In this document: positions 22,801 through 35,700 of the stretch, in pieces | Layout of the letters: the number at the start of each line of letters is the position of its first letter | Numbering within the stretch: position 1 is the stretch's first letter | Source of the DNA: Tigriopus japonicus | Taxonomy: Eukaryota; Arthropoda; Copepoda; Harpacticoida; Harpacticidae | NCBI GenBank assembly: GCA_010645155.1 | Contig: CM021323.1 | Span: 5,306,691-5,370,690 of the forward strand | Length of the DNA: 64,000 bases | Direction: 5' to 3' | The notes under the pieces: generated by a model | Told to the model about the DNA's origin: nothing | What the model saw: the letters and a program-made list of their open reading frames with translations, nothing else | Database searches by the model: none | Position numbers and translations under genes: made by a program

Positions 22801-23140
22801 GCTATCAGTGTTGCGTGTTCGTAATAGCTAGAGCGAGGATAAAACAATTTATATTCGGACATATGAAAAGGGTGTCTAGGAAATGATAGTGCAACAAGTT
22901 TTTCATTGCCACTTTGACCAAACGAATAGCTTTCATTTTACACCATTCACAGTTACAGGACTAGATCAGTGAAAAAACTGCGAAATGCATCATTTAAAGC
23001 CTTTATTTGTAATTTTATATTCTAATGATTTTGATTTTTTAACTGAGTGAGAGTATATCAGAATTTTGTGTCATGATTTAATCTACATTAAAATAACTGG
23101 CCATTTTGCAGCAATAGGAAGAGGGGTCACCTACTGAAAT

Positions 23141-23186
23141 AGTTATTTCAAGTTCGTTTGGATTTCCAAACGAACTTGAAATAACT
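23141..23186. repeat. Perfect 22 bp inverted repeat (hairpin)
   Basis: AGTTATTTCAAGTTCGTTTGG and its exact complement are separated by only a few bases (GGATTTCC centre), giving an uninterrupted 21-22 bp stem. No surrounding terminal repeats or duplication were found. It could be a decayed foldback element or a structured transcript. Confidence 0.8.
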
Positions 23187-24291
23187 CGATGAGATACGTT
23201 TCTGACCCAGAAAATCAAGAGGAACAACTTCTTTGATGATGACTTGCTAAGTTTTTCAAAGTCGGGTCTAGATGAAAAGCTACGCACCTAAAAAACCTAT
23301 CAAATTAACTTATTTTTGAAAACCTAGTCGATACTTTTTTAGAGCTTAGTTATTTCCGAGTTGAATTGAAATGAATTGGAAATTGTGACAATCAACATCT
23401 GAGGTAATTGAAATTAACTGGTCCATTTTTGACCCAAACAAGCGAAAAAAACGCTCTAGGTATATGAAAACTCAAATTTCCAACTCCCAGCAAGAGGAAA
23501 ATCCCTGAGATTATGACTTATTGGTTTTGCTTTTGCTCCATCAAAAGGGTGGAAGGCCGTTGAAGGTCTCACACTGACCAACACAAAATACAGACAAACC
23601 TTAATCATATGTACTTGTAGAGAAAATTAAAAAAAGAAGAAGAGTCCAAGCTTCCCAACCCAAGAACCTAGATAATTTGGAGGGTTATGCAAAGGAGGAA
23701 AGGTCCCAATTTCAAAAAGAAACCGAATTTGGCATTTATTTGAAAGTGTTAGGTAATTATTTTACCGAGCCATAGGGGCCACAACCTTCGTTGTTCACAT
23801 TGATTCCACCCTGTAGTCTACCCAAATAAGCAAGGTCTCACTTGGCGTAAGACCACAGTTCATTATTTGTTTGCTCAGGATCATATTTCTTAACGCTAGC
23901 CTCCCTCTCCAGGAAATTCAGTGCATGAACCGTACGCCCACACAAAAGGTAGCATGCTAAAGTGTAAATTTAGAAAAGAATCAACTCAAATTAACTTTCC
24001 TTTAGGTTACTGCGAGCACAGTGGCTAGATTTAAACGGAGCTGATGACCTGAGAGTTTTCTCAAGAATTGTTCATTTGACTTGATTGTCATGCACTCTGA
24101 GTTTTCCTTATCCTTTTAGCATGTAACTTACAGTTCTGAAAGAAAAACGACCATTATTGGGCTTGTTGACCTGTCAATTTTGTTTCACCAATTCCGACGG
24201 TTATTTCTTTTAAAGTAACATTGTAAACCGAACACTTTTATTTAACAAGCGTTTTATTTTAACTTCAGTGAATTGAGAGAAGGTTGCAGAA

Positions 24292-24515
24292 CAGGGGTCG
24301 GCAACCGCTTTTGGTTCAAGGGCCATCAAATTTGATGACGTGTTGTCAAGGGCCCCCAACCAGACGTTGGTAGGCTTAGGGGCCGACAAACTAATGATCA
24401 AAGAGTTTTGGGCCCACAAATGGATGGCTCGCAGGCCTTCTAAAATGGACTTTCTCTCATAGCTCCTGGACCCACAAACGACCACCTTGGCGGGCCCAGT
24501 GGTTGATGGCCCCTG
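24292..24515. mobile_element. hAT-type MITE, family A, copy 3
   Basis: A 224 bp element with ends CAGGGGTCGGCAACCGC and GTGGTTGATGGCCCCTG. The interior matches copy 1 (CAAATTTGAT, GGGGCC, TTTTGGGCCCA, CTCCTGGACCCAC). Flanking 8-mers TTGCAGAA and CTCTAGAA agree at five of eight positions, so the duplication is decayed or doubtful. Confidence 0.75.
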
Positions 24516-25318
24516 CTCTAGAATGTCATGAACCAAAAGACCTCTTCACAGAAACTGAAAGCGTTTTTTACACTCGATGTCAGAATTTTGCATGTGACAT
24601 AAGAGAATGAAATTCCTTGTAAATATTGCCATATTTGCATAAATTTGCAAAGATAACAAAATTGAGATCAAATTGAAGAATGAGCCAGGCTATGTACAAA
24701 TCTCAAAAAGAATGTAACGGATTATTTTGTAGTTTGAAATTCATTTAAGTTTGCATCTGATCCATGTGATTGGATTTTGAAAGGGGACTCGGGTTTTTTT
24801 TTTTTGTTTGGTCCCGAAAAAAAACATTAACGACAGTAAAAACAATCATTATTCACTTTCAGTTTTAGGATATGATTGCCAAAAAGTCACATAAAAGCAA
24901 AAAAGCGCCTAAATTGAAAACGAAACTTAGGCCAAATCAAAGGAAAATTTGGCAAATGATTCCAAAACGAGTCGTTGGAAACCATGGAAAAAGCAGAACA
25001 CCATGATGCCATCAAAAGTACCTGTATTTTTGCAGCTTTTTTGGCGGAACCTTAAAACCCTCGGAACATTTCGGAAAAACCCTTAAAAGCCTCTCCGATA
25101 AATGACCGCACGCTCACTGTCAATGTCCAACAAGACGTCAAATCTCTTGATAAAGTAACTCCGATTAGCAAAAATTGACAAGAAGACACATTTTATCATT
25201 TGCACAAAAAAACTCACCAGCCAAAAAGATATTCGTCACTCCTATCTTCGACTAACTCGCGTGTAAATCGCCATAAAAGTGCCTCCGAAGAAGGACTTTG
25301 GTCTCGGAAACTTGCATA

Positions 25319-25353
25319 TATAAAAACTCGTTTGAAGCTGTTATCTCGTCAGT
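25319..25353 (+). promoter_or_regulatory. AADAT core promoter: TATA box and initiator
   Basis: TATAAA at 25319-25324, within TATATAAAAA, is followed by TCAGT at 25349-25353. The A of the initiator (25351) is 32 nt from the first T of TATAAA, the normal spacing in arthropods. A transcript starting there has a 65 nt leader before the ATG at 25416. Confidence 0.7.
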
Positions 25354-25415
25354 GTCTTCCGAGTTGCGACAAGAAAGTACTGAAACAACTGTCTTATACA
25401 TATAGTCCAACCATC

Positions 25416-26675
25416 ATGAATTATGCGCGATTCATCAACCAAATCTCGGCCAGACGTCAACCTTCCATAATCCGAGAGATCACCAAGATGCTGGCCAATG
25501 CTCCACCCACGATGATCCCACTTTCCGGAGGATTGCCCAATCCAGCCATGTTTCCATTCATGGAAGCCTCTTTCAAACTCAATGATGGTTCCGAGTTCAG
25601 TCTAAAGGGTAACGAGATGAAACAGGCCTTGCAGTACATTTCCACCAACGGCCTTGAGAGCTTGGTTGATCAATTGAAATCGGTTCAAGGGGATGTGCAC
25701 AACTTGCCAGAGGATTTTTGGACCAATCGTGACTTGATTGTGACCCATGGGAGTCAGGATGGATTGGCCAAAGCCTTTGAGATGACCATGAATCAAGGGG
25801 AAGGAGTCATTGTGGAAGAGTTCATCTATTCCGGCACTTTGGCCATCCTTAGCCCCTATCAACCCGAGTTCATGGTGATCAAGAGTGACAAGGACGGCAT
25901 GATCCCGTCTGATTTGCGAGCCAAACTGGCCAAGGCCAAAACCATTCCCAAACTGATCTATCTTAATCCCACGGGAGCCAACCCGACCGGTTATAATTTG
26001 GCAGTGGAACGTCGACGCGAGATTTACAAGATTTGTTCCGAACACGACATCCTCATCTTTGAGGACGATCCTTATTATTATCTTCAATTTGGTGAGAGTC
26101 GAGTGCCGAGTTTCCTGTCGATGGACACCGATGGTCGGGTTCTTCGGTTCGATAGCTTTTCCAAGATCCTCAGTTCTGGGATCCGATTGGGCTTCTTGAG
26201 TGGTCCCCGACCTCTCATGAATCGGATTGTGCTTCATATGCAATCTTCCTTGATTCATGCCTCTTCGTTGTCGCAAGTGATCACCAACGAGCTCTTCAAA
26301 CAATGGGGAACCCAAGGGTTCCTGAAGCATGTCCAGAAAGTGGAACAGTTCTATCGGACCCGACGGGATTGCATGAGCAGGGCTGCCGATAAACATCTGA
26401 CTGGCCTTTGCGAATGGAGTATTCCTGAGGGGGGCATGTTTTTGTGGATCAAAGTTCATGGGGTGGAGGACACTTGGGACATGATCCTGGAACACGCATT
26501 CAAGAAGGACGTGAGTCTGTTGCCTGGTAAACCCTTTATGACGGAGCCAAATAAGCCTTGCTCTTATCTCCGAGCGGCCTTTTCTTTGGCTTCGGAAAGT
26601 GACATTGATTTAGGGTTCCAAAGATTGGCCGATGTCATTCGCGAGGAACAGAAAAGCCAAAGGACCAAGAAATGA
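25416..26675 (+). CDS. AADAT: Kynurenine/2-aminoadipate aminotransferase
   Basis: An intronless 419-residue PLP enzyme of fold type I (human AADAT is 425). The family moves the amino group of kynurenine or 2-aminoadipate to 2-oxoglutarate, giving kynurenic acid or 2-oxoadipate, mainly in mitochondria. Seen: the N-terminal MNYARFI shared with human AADAT, SGGLPNPAMFPF, SGTL, LNPTGANPTGYNL, EDDPYYYLQF, the PLP-lysine motif DSFSKILSSGIRLGF (K250), GGMFLWIKV and YLRAAFS. The frame is open for another 72 codons upstream to 25200, but that basic stretch lies across the TATA box and initiator, so I set the start at 25416, which also matches the family. The 3' end faces VPS13D only 118 bp away. Confidence 0.95.
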   Translation: MNYARFINQISARRQPSIIREITKMLANAPPTMIPLSGGLPNPAMFPFMEASFKLNDGSEFSLKGNEMKQALQYISTNGLESLVDQLKSVQGDVHNLPEDFWTNRDLIVTHGSQDGLAKAFEMTMNQGEGVIVEEFIYSGTLAILSPYQPEFMVIKSDKDGMIPSDLRAKLAKAKTIPKLIYLNPTGANPTGYNLAVERRREIYKICSEHDILIFEDDPYYYLQFGESRVPSFLSMDTDGRVLRFDSFSKILSSGIRLGFLSGPRPLMNRIVLHMQSSLIHASSLSQVITNELFKQWGTQGFLKHVQKVEQFYRTRRDCMSRAADKHLTGLCEWSIPEGGMFLWIKVHGVEDTWDMILEHAFKKDVSLLPGKPFMTEPNKPCSYLRAAFSLASESDIDLGFQRLADVIREEQKSQRTKK

Positions 26676-26793
26676 ACACAGATGTCGTTTGAATATTTGA
26701 GTATATGCCAACATAGATAAAAATATAAACACACGCACACTAGGGTTCATTCTCTGACAAAGAAAAGCCGGTTTTTGTATTTGTTCTTTTATA

Positions 26794-29700
26794 CTAATGG
26801 TCTTCCAAATCGACGTCTTCAATCACAGCTTGAATCCTCTCTTGGAACATGACCTTGGCGTAGTTGATTTTTTGAGACACGGTTGTCGCCACTTTGCCGT
26901 TATCGCATCGGACTTGAGGTCGCTTGAGCTCATCGGGTTCCGAGGACATGGATTCGTTTGGGTCTATGGGTTGATTCGAGATGACCATCTCGATGTAATG
27001 GACCTCATGTTTGTCCTTGCTTTGAACCACTGCTCGAGCGTGAACCAACTCGGAGAGCGACACGACCAGCAATTGTTTGGCATCCCGACTGTTTCCCGGG
27101 CAACTGAACACGATCACGCGATCACTGGTGATCATAATTTGGAGGTCATCGTCGCCAGGGGTTAGGATTTGATGTGCCACATAGGTCTCATTGTTATCTC
27201 GGCCGTTCAAACTGAAAATGTAAAATGCGATTCATGTTATTTGCTGACACAATGTAACTCTTTCATGACTGCTTTTAAATCTGCTGTTTCGCTGTCATCT
27301 TAAAAAACGCATGTATTCTGAATTTAATTTATAAAAATGTAAAAATTCACGTAAAATAATAATAGGTCTTAAAATCGCAAATTTTAGATTGCTTCTCACT
27401 GATCACCCAGAACATTGGAAAAATGAAAATGGGCACTGACGAAAGACTAATAACGTGTTGGTAATACATCAAACTAAATACCGAAAGTTTTTCAAGGCTC
27501 ATGTGAGATCAGGTCCTTTCAATGGATTTTGAGAATATCAACTCAATTCAAAAAGATAGGATAAGAAGAGATCAGTAAACTTTTTGTTTGAACGATGCGT
27601 TCAAACTTACGAGAGTGACATTTCCAAAGTTACTGACAAGTACGGTTCTTACTTGTTATTGAGGGTGACTTGTTCTCTTAAAATGAAAAATCCAAATCCA
27701 AGTGCAACTTACCACAAACGATACATGAGTTCTTGGCCTTGGGAGTCACTTGCCGAGTACACGGGCATGGAACCTCCCGGTCCCACCACAACACGGGCAG
27801 GTCTCACTTTGGGAGGCAGTTGCTTAAGTGAGCTCTTACTGGATTCCCGCACCGCCGAAGCGGCTCCCGTGGCCAGATCTAGCACACCAATGGCGGGTTT
27901 GCTGATGGTCCCAATCAATCCCCATCCCAAACCCGTGAACAGACCCGTGATTCCGTCATTAGCCACTCCATCGTAGGTTTCAGTCACTACCGAGGTCAAC
28001 CCGCCGAGCATTCCGAAGCCCAATCCTTTGAGGCCAGCCATGAGATGCTCTTTGCCTCTTTCACCTTTGTTCCTTCGGATCATGAGACGTCGCTCATCGT
28101 ATCGTTCTTCCAAAGTGACTCGACTCAAACCACTGGACAAGGTTCCCGTGACTTTGGCGGCAGAATTGGCCGCTCCATGGGCCACATTTCGAATCAATCC
28201 GGTCACATTGCCATCGGAGACGAGTCCGGAGACGCCTTCGGTGAGATCATTGATGAATCCCAATGGGTTGCCCAAGAAGTCGGTGGAGCCCAAGATGAGG
28301 ACAGCTTGCGACACGAGCTCATCTTGATAGTGTTTGATCACACAATTGGTGAGAAAGTTGATCGTTTCGAAAGGATGGACCAACACAAACGGGTCCAGTT
28401 CGATATTGGCGTCCTCAAAGGTGATCAAAGAGAGCCCCAATTTCCGTTTGACTGCTTGCAGGTCTGGTGCGAGTTTATTGGATTTGATGACACTCAATTT
28501 GACCTGATTCAAGGTGAGTTTCAGTATGCCAAAGTAGTATCGCGTGGCACTTGTCGTGGAAGCGATCAGAGCTCTTTGGGCTTCCGAAGCGGATTCGTCC
28601 ATGCGTTCCATTTCCAAATCCGATCGGGTGATTCCGGCAAACTTGAGCACTCGACATAGAAGCTCTTCTTCTAAATTGATGGTCATGTTCTTGACCGTGA
28701 CCATCAGATGTTTATAGATGACCGCGTTCTCCGTTTTACTCGCAGATTTGTCGGAAGTGAAATGAATGGCGGGCATGTGCCGATGATCGTCATTCTTGTT
28801 CATGGGTGAGAGGTAGAGGACGATCGGAATTTGGGCATTATGCATTTGGTTATCAATCTGAATGTGCTGAACACTCCCATCTAAGACTGTTTGGATGGCT
28901 GAGGATTGATAGTTGACCACCACGTTGGTCATAAAAACGTACAAGAGCTCCTCAGATGGGTTGCGACACACCAAACTCAATCCCACGCCATGTTTGGCCT
29001 CGATCACAAGTTGGAACTCACGTCCACGAGAACCTTCCGGGCGACTGTCTTTTCTGGGTAACAGACTTCCGGGAACAACCATGGTGGGTCGTTTGTCTTG
29101 TTGGATCTGGTGCCAATCTCGCTCTTCGAGTTGGGCATAAACCCGCTAGAAAAAAGAAAATCGCATTGAATGTCGTTTATTAGGTGTAATTTTGGCTTAA
29201 AAGCGACGCAAAAAAGGTAAGTAGCATTTAGATGAGAGCATTGCAAGAAAGCCAATCAAGTATCAAGTAGTCCTGTACATTTCCAAATTTGCATGGTACA
29301 GACTTCGCGAGAAGCGGAAGATAGAGAGTGTATGAATTCCTTCTTATTCTTTTAATGCTTTGCAAAAATAAATCTCTCCTTCCGTGGGAGTAAGAATGAT
29401 TTCAATGACTAAAGAAGTATGTAAGTACATAGATTCTCAAATCATCGACAAACTATTCTCTTATTCGCTATATTAGCCATTCATATAGAACTTCAAAGTG
29501 GAGCAAACAACAAAAGAGTCTTTAAAAAAATCTTTTAACCAGATTGGAATTGCTTAGGATGTAATTGAAAGACAAATAAGTGATGAATCATTGCTGGAAC
29601 AGCAAGTATCACTATGACGTCCGGCGTTTCCCTTTCGTTTTAAACCATTGTACAAGAAGTGAATGGCGGGAATCAAATTTTACTCTGCCATGAAGAAATG

Positions 29701-32700
29701 CGAATGGTTTGGAAGTACCTGCAACCAAAAACAACAGGAATTTCAATCGTCACCACTCATAAGCACTCATAGAATCTCGACCTTTGATCGTCATTCAGGT
29801 CATTGATTTGAGATGCAGACGTCCACCCCTTCCAATTTGGTCGATACTCGATAACATACAAAATATTCGGTCTCATTACCAAGGATAGAGAAACTATTTG
29901 GGGCTTAAATTAAATCTATTCTTCCATCATGGAAATCTTTTGGTTCAAAATTCGAATAAAACTTTCGTGTCAGAGTGTATTGTCGGCGAATCAATGCTCA
30001 CCTTTTGCTTGACATCGGTAATTTCGAGGACGCGAGTGGGCCCATCGGTTGTTACTTTCACCGAAAGGAATCCGGAGCCTGGACGAAGACGATGTCGATC
30101 GATGGCTTGCTCCAAAGGAATTCCATTCGTGTTTTGCAGGTAACATACAGATGAAGGGGGGCCAAGTACAACGTTGTTCCCTGGAACAAATAGAAGGATA
30201 AAAAGTTAGTGACAAAAACAAAATAAGTTGTAGTTTCAGCATGCACACACTTTCAGTCTAATTGTTTGACAAACTAGGAGAAAGAGCAGAAAACAAGTGG
30301 CATTCAAACTAATTAATAGGGAGGGTAACGAAAAACAGTGGTTACTGAGTAAGTATTCACAGGGACTGACATCAAGGACATTTACTTGATTGCGTTGTTT
30401 CTTAGAAAGTAATCTTGGTGAAGACTGATTGAAGAAAACCCATGATAAACAAGCCTTGTCTTTACTTTTCAACGTTGTCCTGAACCTGAGAATTTGTATA
30501 AAAAACCTCTCACGTAAGTTGGGTGTTCACATGCGACAATTTTAGATGAGGGGTAGAACCACTTTGAAAAATTCGACCATCATGTCATTAAGAATGGTTT
30601 TAATTTTTATTCAGAACCTTTAACTATGTGTGTATTATTGTCAGGAAAAAGAGAGGATCTGGTTGGTGGAGATTGTTTTCCAACATGCAGTAAATTAAAA
30701 GCAACCAAATAGAGACTGGCTCTCCATGTGGAACAATAAGTTGAGAACAAAAAGCAAACAAACGAATGCAAAGTCACACTTCCAATCCTTCATTCTTACA
30801 TCGCCGCCAATTAGAGTAAGTGCTTTTTTCAGCTTTACCTAAAGAGAAAAGTAAAACATTGGCTCAGTGGAAAAAAATGGGCACCGGTTCATTGTTCATT
30901 CTTTTGCCCATTAGTCTTCATCGGGAATATGTAGAAACTAAAACAGCTTTTAAAGCAGGGTTTTAGATAAATTTTAAATACTTTTCCTCATCAGTCCACT
31001 ATACGGATATAAGGGTACCCTATATACCCTCAATAAGGGTTGTCCAGATCTGCCAATAATCAGTCTTTGGTATATCAAATTTCGTTTGAATCTTAATTGA
31101 ATAAATTATATTGTTTATTGTTAAGTCCAATCCAACACCAGAAGGCGATCGAGGAGTATTGGACACAAAAAACACACCAAAAGAACGCACACAATAGTAA
31201 AAAGTGCGTTCTGTTGCGGTGCTACCTGTTTTTTTCGTCCAATATATATTCCTTGTTGCGGTGGTTAAAAATCCGCACCCTAAAAAGAATTGCAGCCCCT
31301 GGGTCGAAATGGATTGCAATTATTGATGTTGCGTCGGCTACCGAGGCCTTGCGTTGGTACTTTTTTTTCTTAAAAAAGATATCATTTTCAATATTTGTTA
31401 TTTGACTTGTTAAAAACTTTTAATTGCGTTGTGACAAATAGGGGACGATTTCTTTTTCTACTAAATTTCATCTAATCTCTGACTTTTTTCCGATAGGGTG
31501 CCGCTCCTGCTTACCTTGTCTCAGGCCCGGAAAGCCATCCTGAGCTTGCACGAAGAGACCATGGTGATCGCACATCATGCGTCCATCCTCGGTGAATCGC
31601 CAATGCTGGGTCAGTTGCCGCCTTTCGTCGGGCTTTCGTAGCATCAAGGGTACACAATGTTTCGGCTGCACCGCTTGCCCACCAATATCCAGCACCAAGA
31701 TGTTCCGCATGCTCGCCTCAGGGGACTTTTTGGGATCTTGAGGGGCAGAACTTCCCTCGTGTTGAAGCAGGCCTTTGGAAGTCATTCGCCAGAGCTGGGA
31801 TCGTTTCCCGGCCTCTTTCTTGGCCAGGATTACCTTGGTCCCCTCTACATCAAGCACGAGTTCCATTGACTCGACGTCGTCGACAGACTTTGATATTGGA
31901 TTCGAGGAAGAGTTCTTAAACGTTCCCGACATGACGATGTAGATGAAGTTTTCGTAGGTGATTTGGGAGGCTTCGCCGATCAGGTTCATGTTGAAGGTGG
32001 ATGACACTCCCCCAGGGGGAACTATGGTGAGATGGGGTTGTAGAGTGGGCTCATCCCAAGCGTAAGGGAGAGAATGTCGCGGTTTGGCGCACTGATGCAT
32101 CACCTCTTCCTGAACCCCACTTTGGTAGTAGGTGATGGGCACTTCCGAAAAATTGTCAATTCGGAATGGTGGTGGGAAATTGCCCGAGTCTGCGAAAATA
32201 ATCGAGTACGTCGCGCCAATCAACCCGATTTCCACGCGAATAAAGACACATTGACTTTTGGTGTCTCGGATGGAGACATGAAATGAGCTGACGCCTTCAA
32301 TGACGAAACCTCCCGACCACTGACCGCCCTCAATGTCGATGAGCTTGATGCAAAGCAGTTGCTCCATGTCCAATCGGGGCCAATGAAACGACAACGTGGC
32401 ATTGGGCATGGCCTCCAAGTGCGTTGCCCTGGCTTCCAAATCCTTGAACGTGGTGGCATAGCACTTCTGAGCCAAAAGGACCGTGTGTCGGGTCTGATTA
32501 TGAACTTGGAATCGTGGTGCCAGCGTAACAATGAACGTGTCTCGATATCGGCCCTTGCCCAATCGGACCTCAATCCCGATGATGTAGACCCATTCGGCCC
32601 TGAGATCCGGAGGAATCACGCGCAATCTTCTCACCCTAGCACCGTGTTGAATGTAAAAATGCTTGCACCACGTGGTCTTGCCTTGCGTATGAAGACCTTT

Positions 32701-35700
32701 CCCTACTCGCATCATGATGGCGTGGTTGCCTTCCCTCTCCAGGAACGAGAACATCAACGGAGCCCCCATTCGACCCACTTCATGTTCGTCGTCCTGACCC
32801 GCAGCTTCACCAGAAGAGCCCTCTTGCTTGAAGACCAACGGAAGACCAGTCTTGTTGACTAACCAAATAGGGGCATGCACCGAAATCTTGACCGCTCCAT
32901 GATAGACCGTGGTCACCCGGACTTGCAAGAATAATGGACGCTCATGCTGATCGGTGAATTTAATCCTCGCCTCAAAATTTCCCGAGTTGGGGGGCAAGAT
33001 GAGGTCCGAACCTTTGGGATATTGGTCCATCGATAAATGGAGCACGGTTTGCTCAGAAATGTCCACGGGTAGGAAGCTCTCTTTCCCCGGGGCAATGTTG
33101 ATTTTGGGCTTGTCGTTGGTCCGGTAACCGACCGTGTATTCCAGCATGAGATGACAAGGGAGAAGGTTCACCACGATAATTGGCGAGACCAGGGAGATCT
33201 TGTGAGCAGGTTGGATCCATGAGGAGGCTGAGGGTGCTATTCGCTCTTCGGAGGTCCTTCTGAGTGTGTATTCGATCGGATAATTCTCCCGTTCGATAGC
33301 TACGCAAAATCTAAGAAGAAAAGAAGAAAAAAAACAGGATACTTTGCTTCAAATATTGCTTACGAAGCACCATAAGTCAACATTAGGAAATAAGTACCTG
33401 TATTTTTCGCTTGCATTACGCCAAACTTTGGAGCTTGTCCGGATTTCCAACGAGTTGTCTTGCCTGGTCATGATTCGGAACCAGTTGACAGGTTCGTCGC
33501 AATATTTCCACTGACTCACATTTCCCGTGGATGGCTTGGCATAGATTCGAGACCACACATAGCTCAGCGGAATTGGTTGGGTCTCTCCAGGTTGCAATTG
33601 GATCTCGCGCACATCTGTGAACATCATACATTTGATTGACAATTTCCGTGTTATCAAAAGGAAACTCATAGTCTAGGAGCTCATCTTACCGTTGACTTTA
33701 AGGAGGGATGTTTCGAGCTTCAGGTCCATGGGATGAGGGAGGGCATTAGTAACTTGTAAGGCTGATCTCACGGTGATGAGTTTACGTGCGGACCCTTCAA
33801 GTGACACGTCGCAAACGATTCGAGCAGGAGGCAAATCAGCATCTGAATCTGCTGCCGGAATGGGATTGGCTTTCCGGAAAAATGTTCCAACTCGATCCAC
33901 CGACACGGGACTAATCTCCTTCCATCCGTGAACTTTGATGATGACCTGGTGGATTTTAACGTCATGGGTGTGGGTATGGCGCGATTTTCCGCGGTTCTCG
34001 AACGTGAATTGAGCCGTCTCTCCAGGCTCCACTTGGACCCAATTGGGGTCATATCCCCTGCTCACCCGAGATTGATGGGCCCCAAATTGAGTGCCTGTGT
34101 TTCGAGCTTCAGTGCAGAACCACAAAATGGATCCCGTGTTGTTGACAAGGGCATAAGGTACGAACGCCATGCGATGTCGAGAGGCTGGACCACGAGTCTT
34201 TAACTCATCCAAACGAGAATTGGCCTTTTGGAGGTCCTCCGTCCAGTTTTCTTTCACCACTTGGTACAGATCAACGAGTGTGGAGGTCAAGTTGAAATTG
34301 ATGGTGTCACCTGTGGTCATATGCATGGCTAATTTCTGACCATTCCGTCCGACTTTCTTCAGTTCCCATTTGAGTTTGGCCAGCCAGGGTTCCAGAAAAG
34401 GTTCCCAAGCACTCAAGGCCCGATTGTAATAGGAACCCGAGACTTGGGCTGAGGCCATCCCATTACCAGCGAAACTATGTGATAGGTGAAGTTGTCTCAG
34501 AGTGGTTTCGAGTAGGGGCACATCTGCATCCTTGCAATCGTCGATGATGCAAATGTTCACGGAACTGGCCTTCAACTCGAATGAACCGAACGAAATTGGT
34601 GTGCCATCAAAGTACGAACTGATGGCATTCAAGGGCTCCGTGGAGGATCGGGTTGGAATATTTGGTTGGGATTCGGGGTCAGGGGCGGCGTTTTCGGTCA
34701 ACCACAAGGCTGCTCTGTCCATTTGGCCTTCATTTACTCTTAATGCGGCAGCGCAATCTTCCCGTCGAAAACCAAGATTGGTCAGTTGGTTGATTTGCAA
34801 TTGAACGTTGATGGGCTCATCGGAGAGCTCCGTCGATTCATCGTTGAAGGAACCCTTCTTGCGGCTTTCTTGCATTCCATAAATGGCTTCACGGGCTTGT
34901 TTGGGAAATGAATCCATGATGGCCGTGAACATGAGCCAATCATTGTACGAGAGGCGAATGTTGATTTGCTGCAATTGCACTTCAGCCGTTCGTTCATCGC
35001 CATTGTTTCCCGTCAAGTCTGCTAGACCTTTACTTGTCCCAGGACCATTATTTCGAGCACCAATGTCCAAATTGATGGTGACTGGATCAATGATGGACAG
35101 AGACGATTCCTCCATCCTTCCTAGGATGCATGAGAACACTTCGGCATTGTTCAAATTACATGAAAACGGCCTTTCCACCATGTCAGGACGAAAGGCCACT
35201 ACAGTGGTGGATCGGAGGATCACTGTCGAGGTATCGGATTGAGATGCATCCGCCACAATGATCATTTCCGATTCGGTGATGTTTAACTTGAGCTCAAAAA
35301 CCGGTCCGGAACTTTCCACAATGGGAGCTCTTCGAGATATCACACCCGCCGTAGGATACAAGGGTTCCTGATTCGGACATTTGGTCATGGTTTGTCGGCT
35401 CTTGGTCGTAGTAGCTTCAGTTGGTTCGGGGTCGTTTTCTGCCACGAGAATCGATGGATTTTGAGTAGACTTGGAGATGAAATCCAAGACTGATATCCAC
35501 CAATCAAAGATGCACATCAATCGCATGTTATTCAGTAGAATAGTGAACTGGTTGAAATTGGGAGTGGCTCGGAAATGAACCTCCGCTTGCATCGGACTCT
35601 TTCTCTCAGCCACTTCCATGGGTAAGAGGATCTTCGAGAACACATTGGATTTCTTGTTGGCCGGAAAATCCACAAATCGCAAATCCCGAAGGAGGATATT

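Larger units (their letters stand above)
15507..25318. other. Gene-free transposon island
   Basis: Nearly 10 kb without a recognisable host gene. About half is accounted for by the Mutator-like element 16817-20112 and MITEs at 20561-20664, 20813-20998, 21245-21369, 22261-22800 and 24292-24515, listed separately. The remaining unique parts (15507-16816, 22810-24290 apart from the hairpin, and 24516-25318) are AT-rich and I see nothing else in them. Confidence 0.6.

Noticed and set aside
23141..23186. pre-miRNA
   Set aside because: The loop is only about 4 nt and the stem does not extend beyond 22 bp, which is too short for a normal precursor.
25200..25415. 72-codon N-terminal extension of AADAT as a mitochondrial presequence
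   Set aside because: The TATA box and initiator lie inside it and the family start is at 25416.
25602..26495. 297-codon minus-strand open frame
   Set aside because: It is the antisense shadow of AADAT.
31020..31319. 99-codon minus-strand frame inside VPS13D intron 7 as an extra exon
   Set aside because: It overlaps the family C repeat, has no counterpart in VPS13D, and the flanking exons already join in frame.
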